Shown: positions 7,521-10,390 of the stretch, piece after piece
How the letters are laid out: each line of letters opens with the position of its first letter
Numbering within the stretch: the first letter of the stretch is position 1
From: Thioalkalivibrio sp.
GTDB taxonomy: Bacteria > Pseudomonadota > Gammaproteobacteria > Ectothiorhodospirales > Ectothiorhodospiraceae
Assembly: GCA_007133115.1 (NCBI GenBank)
Contig: SLNI01000213.1
Location: forward strand, 1-10,390
DNA length: 10,390 nt
Reading direction: 5' to 3'
The notes under the pieces: generated by a model
Told to the model about the DNA's origin: nothing
Databases searched by the model: none
Seen by the model: the letters and a program-made list of their open reading frames with translations, nothing else
Translations under genes and position numbers: made by a program

Positions 7521-8762
7521 CTAGTGTCGATGCGCCCCGGTCTGCATTTCCAGCAACTCCAGGTCGACGCCGGCTGCACGAGTCAACTCGGCCACATTCT
7601 GCCGCGTGAAGAAGCCTTCAAAATCCCCGAAGCGCTGCACATACTCGATAATCAACGATGAATGTTCCGAGGCACTGGAGAAGATCTGCTTGATCCCGGC
7701 CTCACGCGAACCGATCACGTCGAGCAGAAACTCCCGCCCCTGCTCGCGAATCGCATCGACCACGTGGTCGATGTGCGCCCGACCGTCGCTTAATTCGCCG
7801 TCGCGCACAGCCAGCGCAATGTGATGCAGACGCGGCCCGTAGTTACGCACGAAGGTCTCGGTCGGAGATGGCAGACGCTCGAGGTGATTCACGAAATACG
7901 GCGTGTTGTTTGCGGTGAACACCTTGGCCGGGCTGTTCAACTCGTTGCGGAAGTGAACGCTCTTGGTGACGTTGGTGGAACTGTTCTGGTCGGCAATGTC
8001 GTACGAACCCCAATAATGGTAGCTCGACAGCGACAACCACTCGAGGATCGCCACCTCGCGGTTCTGGCTGTAGATGCGGGTCGCCAGGTGATCCACCGGT
8101 AGGATGAGGTCCGTCAATCCGAGACGTTCCTGAACCGCCTTGGAATTCATATAAACTGCCTGAACATCGTCTCGTATCGTACTTATACCCAAGGAATAAA
8201 CTCTCAACTCATCAGGCCGCCTTTCCATGTAACCCACGATATTGTGGGTATAGGGAGACGGCTTGCCGATCGCCACGTTCCCCGGCAGTTCCAGGCGCCG
8301 TACCTCGTCCTGTGAAAAGAAGCGGAAATCGCGCTCCTCTTGCAGACGCACGGTCTCGGAGCGGTTTTCGACACGCAGGATCTCGCCCATGTATCGGCTG
8401 TTGGGTTTCCGCGCGCCGATCGGATACACCTCGTTCAGGCTGCGGAAAATTCCGCGGATGTTCGGGTCCTTGACCTCGCGGACGATCAGGTCCGGAGCGT
8501 TCAGGTCGATACGCAGCACATGCGTCCAGTGACTTTCGCTTTCGAGCGTCACCAGATAGTGATACGGGGTCATCAGGCACAGTTCACCGATGTATTCGAT
8601 GGAACGCCCGGGATCGACGGTAATCATCATGGCCTCGATCTGCCCGACCATGTCGGTGAGGCCCACGCGATCACGATCCTCGAGCAGGCGGATCAGGTAC
8701 TCTTCGAAAAATTCCGAGTTCTTCTTGTCGCCGTTGCGGGCAAATCGCAGAGAGTTGTTCAT
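7521..8762 (-). CDS. uncharacterised vicinal-oxygen-chelate protein with an HPPD-like C-terminal domain
   Basis: I do not recognise this 413-aa protein as a named family. Residues about 215-398 resemble the catalytic half of 4-hydroxyphenylpyruvate dioxygenase (HPPD): LPVDHLATRIY at 221-231 (compare IDHLTHNV), GPRLHHIAL at 309-317 (compare G-QHIAL), REQGREFL at 339-346, IKQIFS at 357-362 (compare LLQIFT), and IIEYVQRFGDFEGFFTRQNVAEL at 371-393 (compare FEIIQR...GFG.GNF..L). His225, His314 (or His313) and Glu373 would form the 2-His-1-carboxylate iron site. The segment between REQGREFL and IKQIFS is about 10 residues, against several tens in HPPD. The N-terminal ~200 residues do not look like the HPPD N-terminal domain; they hold no signal peptide or membrane segment. 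The ATG has GAAGG seven bases upstream. The gene converges on glnD (27-base gap) and no tyrosine-degradation genes are adjacent. An iron-dependent oxygenase is plausible; the substrate is unknown. Confidence 0.85.
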   Translation of the reverse strand: MNNSLRFARNGDKKNSEFFEEYLIRLLEDRDRVGLTDMVGQIEAMMITVDPGRSIEYIGELCLMTPYHYLVTLESESHWTHVLRIDLNAPDLIVREVKDPNIRGIFRSLNEVYPIGARKPNSRYMGEILRVENRSETVRLQEERDFRFFSQDEVRRLELPGNVAIGKPSPYTHNIVGYMERRPDELRVYSLGISTIRDDVQAVYMNSKAVQERLGLTDLILPVDHLATRIYSQNREVAILEWLSLSSYHYWGSYDIADQNSSTNVTKSVHFRNELNSPAKVFTANNTPYFVNHLERLPSPTETFVRNYGPRLHHIALAVRDGELSDGRAHIDHVVDAIREQGREFLLDVIGSREAGIKQIFSSASEHSSLIIEYVQRFGDFEGFFTRQNVAELTRAAGVDLELLEMQTGAHRH

Positions 8763-8930
8763 GCATCAACCTTCGGGGGCATTTGGGCCAGATAAACCTC
8801 CAATATTCTACGCCGACCCCGAAGCGGGCGATAGCGTGACATCGCGCAGCGTTGCACGGGTGCAATGGCCTCGGCCTCACCGGAATGCCGCGCGTGTTTT
8901 GTCTCGACGCAACGAAGGATACTCGGCGTT
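8763..8930. promoter_or_regulatory. divergent intergenic region between the VOC gene and hrpB
   Basis: This 168-base gap must drive transcription both ways. On the minus strand TAGAAT (8810-8805) is a good -10 candidate for the VOC gene, leaving a leader of about 35 bases, but no convincing -35 lies 16-18 bases upstream. The same AT-rich spot reads TATTCT (8804-8809) on the plus strand and could serve hrpB, with TTTGGG 16 bases upstream. The overlap is suggestive only. No clear dyad or RNA structure was recognised. Confidence 0.3.
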
Positions 8931-10390
8931 TTGAAACCCACCCTGCCCGTCGAATCCGTAGTGCCCGAACTCCTCCTTGCACTCGAGAACGAAGGGGTGG
9001 CGGTATTGCAGGCGCCACCCGGCGCAGGCAAGACCACGCGTGTGCCGCCGGCGCTGCTTCTGGCGCCCTGGTGTACCGGACGGGTTCTTCTGCTCGAACC
9101 CCGCCGCATTGCCGCCCGGGCAGCCGCCCGGCGAATGGCTTTCGAGAGGGGGGAACGCGTTGGCGAGACCATCGGCATCACGACCCGCACGGACCGGCAG
9201 GTGGGACCGAAAACCCGTATCGAGGTCGTTACCGAGGGCATCCTGACCCGGCGTCTGCAACGTGACCCGGCGCTGGAAGACACCAGCGTGGTGATCTTCG
9301 ACGAATTCCACGAACGCAGCCTGCAGGCCGATCTGGGGCTGGCCCTGTGCCTGCAGAGCCGCGCGCTGCTACGCCCCGATCTGCGCCTGCTCGTGATGTC
9401 CGCGACACTCGACGGCACCCGGGTGGCGCGGCTTCTGGATGCGAGGGGCGTGATCCGCAGCGAAGGCCGCGGTCACCCGGTGACGGTGCAGTTCATGCCG
9501 CCTGCCCCGGACCCTCGGCAGCCCGCCGCCTCGGTCGCCCGGGCCACGGTGCAGGCCCTCTCCCGCCACCCGGGAAGCGTCCTCGTATTTCTCCCGGGAC
9601 GGCGGGAAATCGAACAGGTCGCGCGTCACCTTGCGGCGACGATGGACCCGCACACGCTCGTGAGCCCGCTGCACGGCCAGTTGTCGGCAGAGGCGCAGGA
9701 CGCCGCGATCCGTCCCACACCCGATGGGAAACGAAAGGTCGTTCTCGCCACCGATATCGCCGAAACCAGCCTCACCATCGAGGGGATCTCGGTCGTGGTG
9801 GACTCCGGCCTGGCTCGACGGCCCCGGTTCGACCCCCGTAACGGGCTTACCCGTCTCGAGACGGTGCGCATCAGCCAATCCAATGCCGAGCAGCGCTGTG
9901 GCCGCGCGGGCCGGCTCGGACCGGGAACCTGCATCCGCCTCTGGTCGGAATCCGACACCGAACGGATGGCGCGGCAGTCGCCGCCGGAGATCCTGGAGGC
10001 CGACCTCGCACCCCTGGCGCTGACGCTCGCCTGCTGGGGCGCCGAAGCCGGGGAACTCGCCTGGATCGATCCGCCTCCAGATGCCGCCCTGTCTCAGGCA
10101 CGCGACCTCCTGCGGCAACTGGGCGCGCTGGATCCAGCGGGCCGTAGTACCGAGCACGGGCATGCGATGGACGCGCTGGGAACCCACCCCCGGCTCGCAC
10201 ACATGCTGCTCAAGGCCCGGGATCTGTCACGGATCGAGACCGCGGCGTTGTTGGCGGCCCTGCTGGAAGAACGTGACCCACTGGACCGCGCGTGGGCCGG
10301 AGCCGATCTGCGGATCCGGCTTCAGGCAATGGCGGCCTCCGGGCGGGAGTCGGAGACCATACGCCCCGGTGTCCGAAAGCGCCTCATCGA
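8931..10390 (+). CDS. hrpB: ATP-dependent helicase HrpB (partial, runs off the right edge)
   Basis: HrpB is a DEAH-box RNA helicase-like ATPase widespread in proteobacteria; its precise cellular role is poorly defined. About 486 residues of an expected 800 or so are present. The motifs are in order: Walker A APPGAGKTT at 28-36, LLLEPRRIAARAAARR near 54-69 (motif Ia), VVTEGILTRRLQRDP near 102-116, DEFH at 124-127 (motif II, the DEFH variant typical of HrpB), SAT at 157-159 (motif III), FLPGRREIEQ, ATDIAETSLTIEG (motif V) and QRCGRAGR at 321-328 (motif VI). The TTG start is chosen because the following LPVESVVPELLLAL matches the E. coli HrpB N terminus and AAGGA sits 11 bases upstream. An in-frame ATG at 8865 would add 22 residues without family similarity. 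The frame is open to the last base and the C terminus lies outside the window. Confidence 0.93.
   Translation, partial: MKPTLPVESVVPELLLALENEGVAVLQAPPGAGKTTRVPPALLLAPWCTGRVLLLEPRRIAARAAARRMAFERGERVGETIGITTRTDRQVGPKTRIEVVTEGILTRRLQRDPALEDTSVVIFDEFHERSLQADLGLALCLQSRALLRPDLRLLVMSATLDGTRVARLLDARGVIRSEGRGHPVTVQFMPPAPDPRQPAASVARATVQALSRHPGSVLVFLPGRREIEQVARHLAATMDPHTLVSPLHGQLSAEAQDAAIRPTPDGKRKVVLATDIAETSLTIEGISVVVDSGLARRPRFDPRNGLTRLETVRISQSNAEQRCGRAGRLGPGTCIRLWSESDTERMARQSPPEILEADLAPLALTLACWGAEAGELAWIDPPPDAALSQARDLLRQLGALDPAGRSTEHGHAMDALGTHPRLAHMLLKARDLSRIETAALLAALLEERDPLDRAWAGADLRIRLQAMAASGRESETIRPGVRKRLI

Noticed and set aside
8865..8930. Longer HrpB from the in-frame ATG at 8865
   Set aside because: The extra 22 residues do not match the family, while the TTG at 8931 has AAGGA at good spacing and the expected N terminus.

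Overview
The window is a GC-rich stretch of a bacterial chromosome, almost certainly from a gammaproteobacterium. The evidence is the gene order and the proteins themselves: a leftward rpsB-tsf-pyrH-frr-uppS cluster lies back to back with a rightward map-glnD pair, as around min 4 of the E. coli map. Protein lengths and key motifs match E. coli closely (RRF is 185 aa in both). No mobile element, CRISPR array, tRNA or rRNA gene was seen. The exact genus cannot be read from the sequence; a purple-sulfur or halophilic lineage (Chromatiales type) is only a guess.

Left part (1-3816, minus strand): in transcription order, ribosomal protein S2 (rpsB), elongation factor Ts (tsf), UMP kinase (pyrH), ribosome recycling factor (frr) and undecaprenyl diphosphate synthase (uppS). 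pyrH, frr and uppS are joined by 4-base stop/start overlaps. Hairpins in the rpsB-tsf gap (with a U tract) and the tsf-pyrH gap (perfect 12-bp stem, no U tract) suggest that expression is stepped down or processed between the abundant translation factors and the enzymes. uppS ends 15 bases from the window edge; cdsA would be the usual next gene.

The divergent region 3817-4017 holds a convincing rpsB promoter (extended -10 with a GC-rich discriminator) and a roughly 124-nt leader that can fold into a three-way junction. This fits the known control of rpsB by its own product S2.

Centre (4018-7493, plus strand): methionine aminopeptidase (map) overlaps by 4 bases glnD, the bifunctional PII uridylyltransferase / uridylyl-removing enzyme with complete nucleotidyltransferase, HD and twin ACT domains.

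Right part: 7521-8762 (minus strand) converges on glnD and encodes a 413-aa protein. Its C-terminal half resembles the catalytic half of 4-hydroxyphenylpyruvate dioxygenase (a vicinal oxygen chelate enzyme), with a plausible 2-His-1-Glu iron site. Its N-terminal half is unrecognised, and one catalytic-domain segment is much shorter than in HPPD. This is the least explained gene and the best candidate for something undescribed. Divergent from it, hrpB (DEAH-box helicase) starts at 8931 and runs off the right edge. The rest of the window is conserved housekeeping content.
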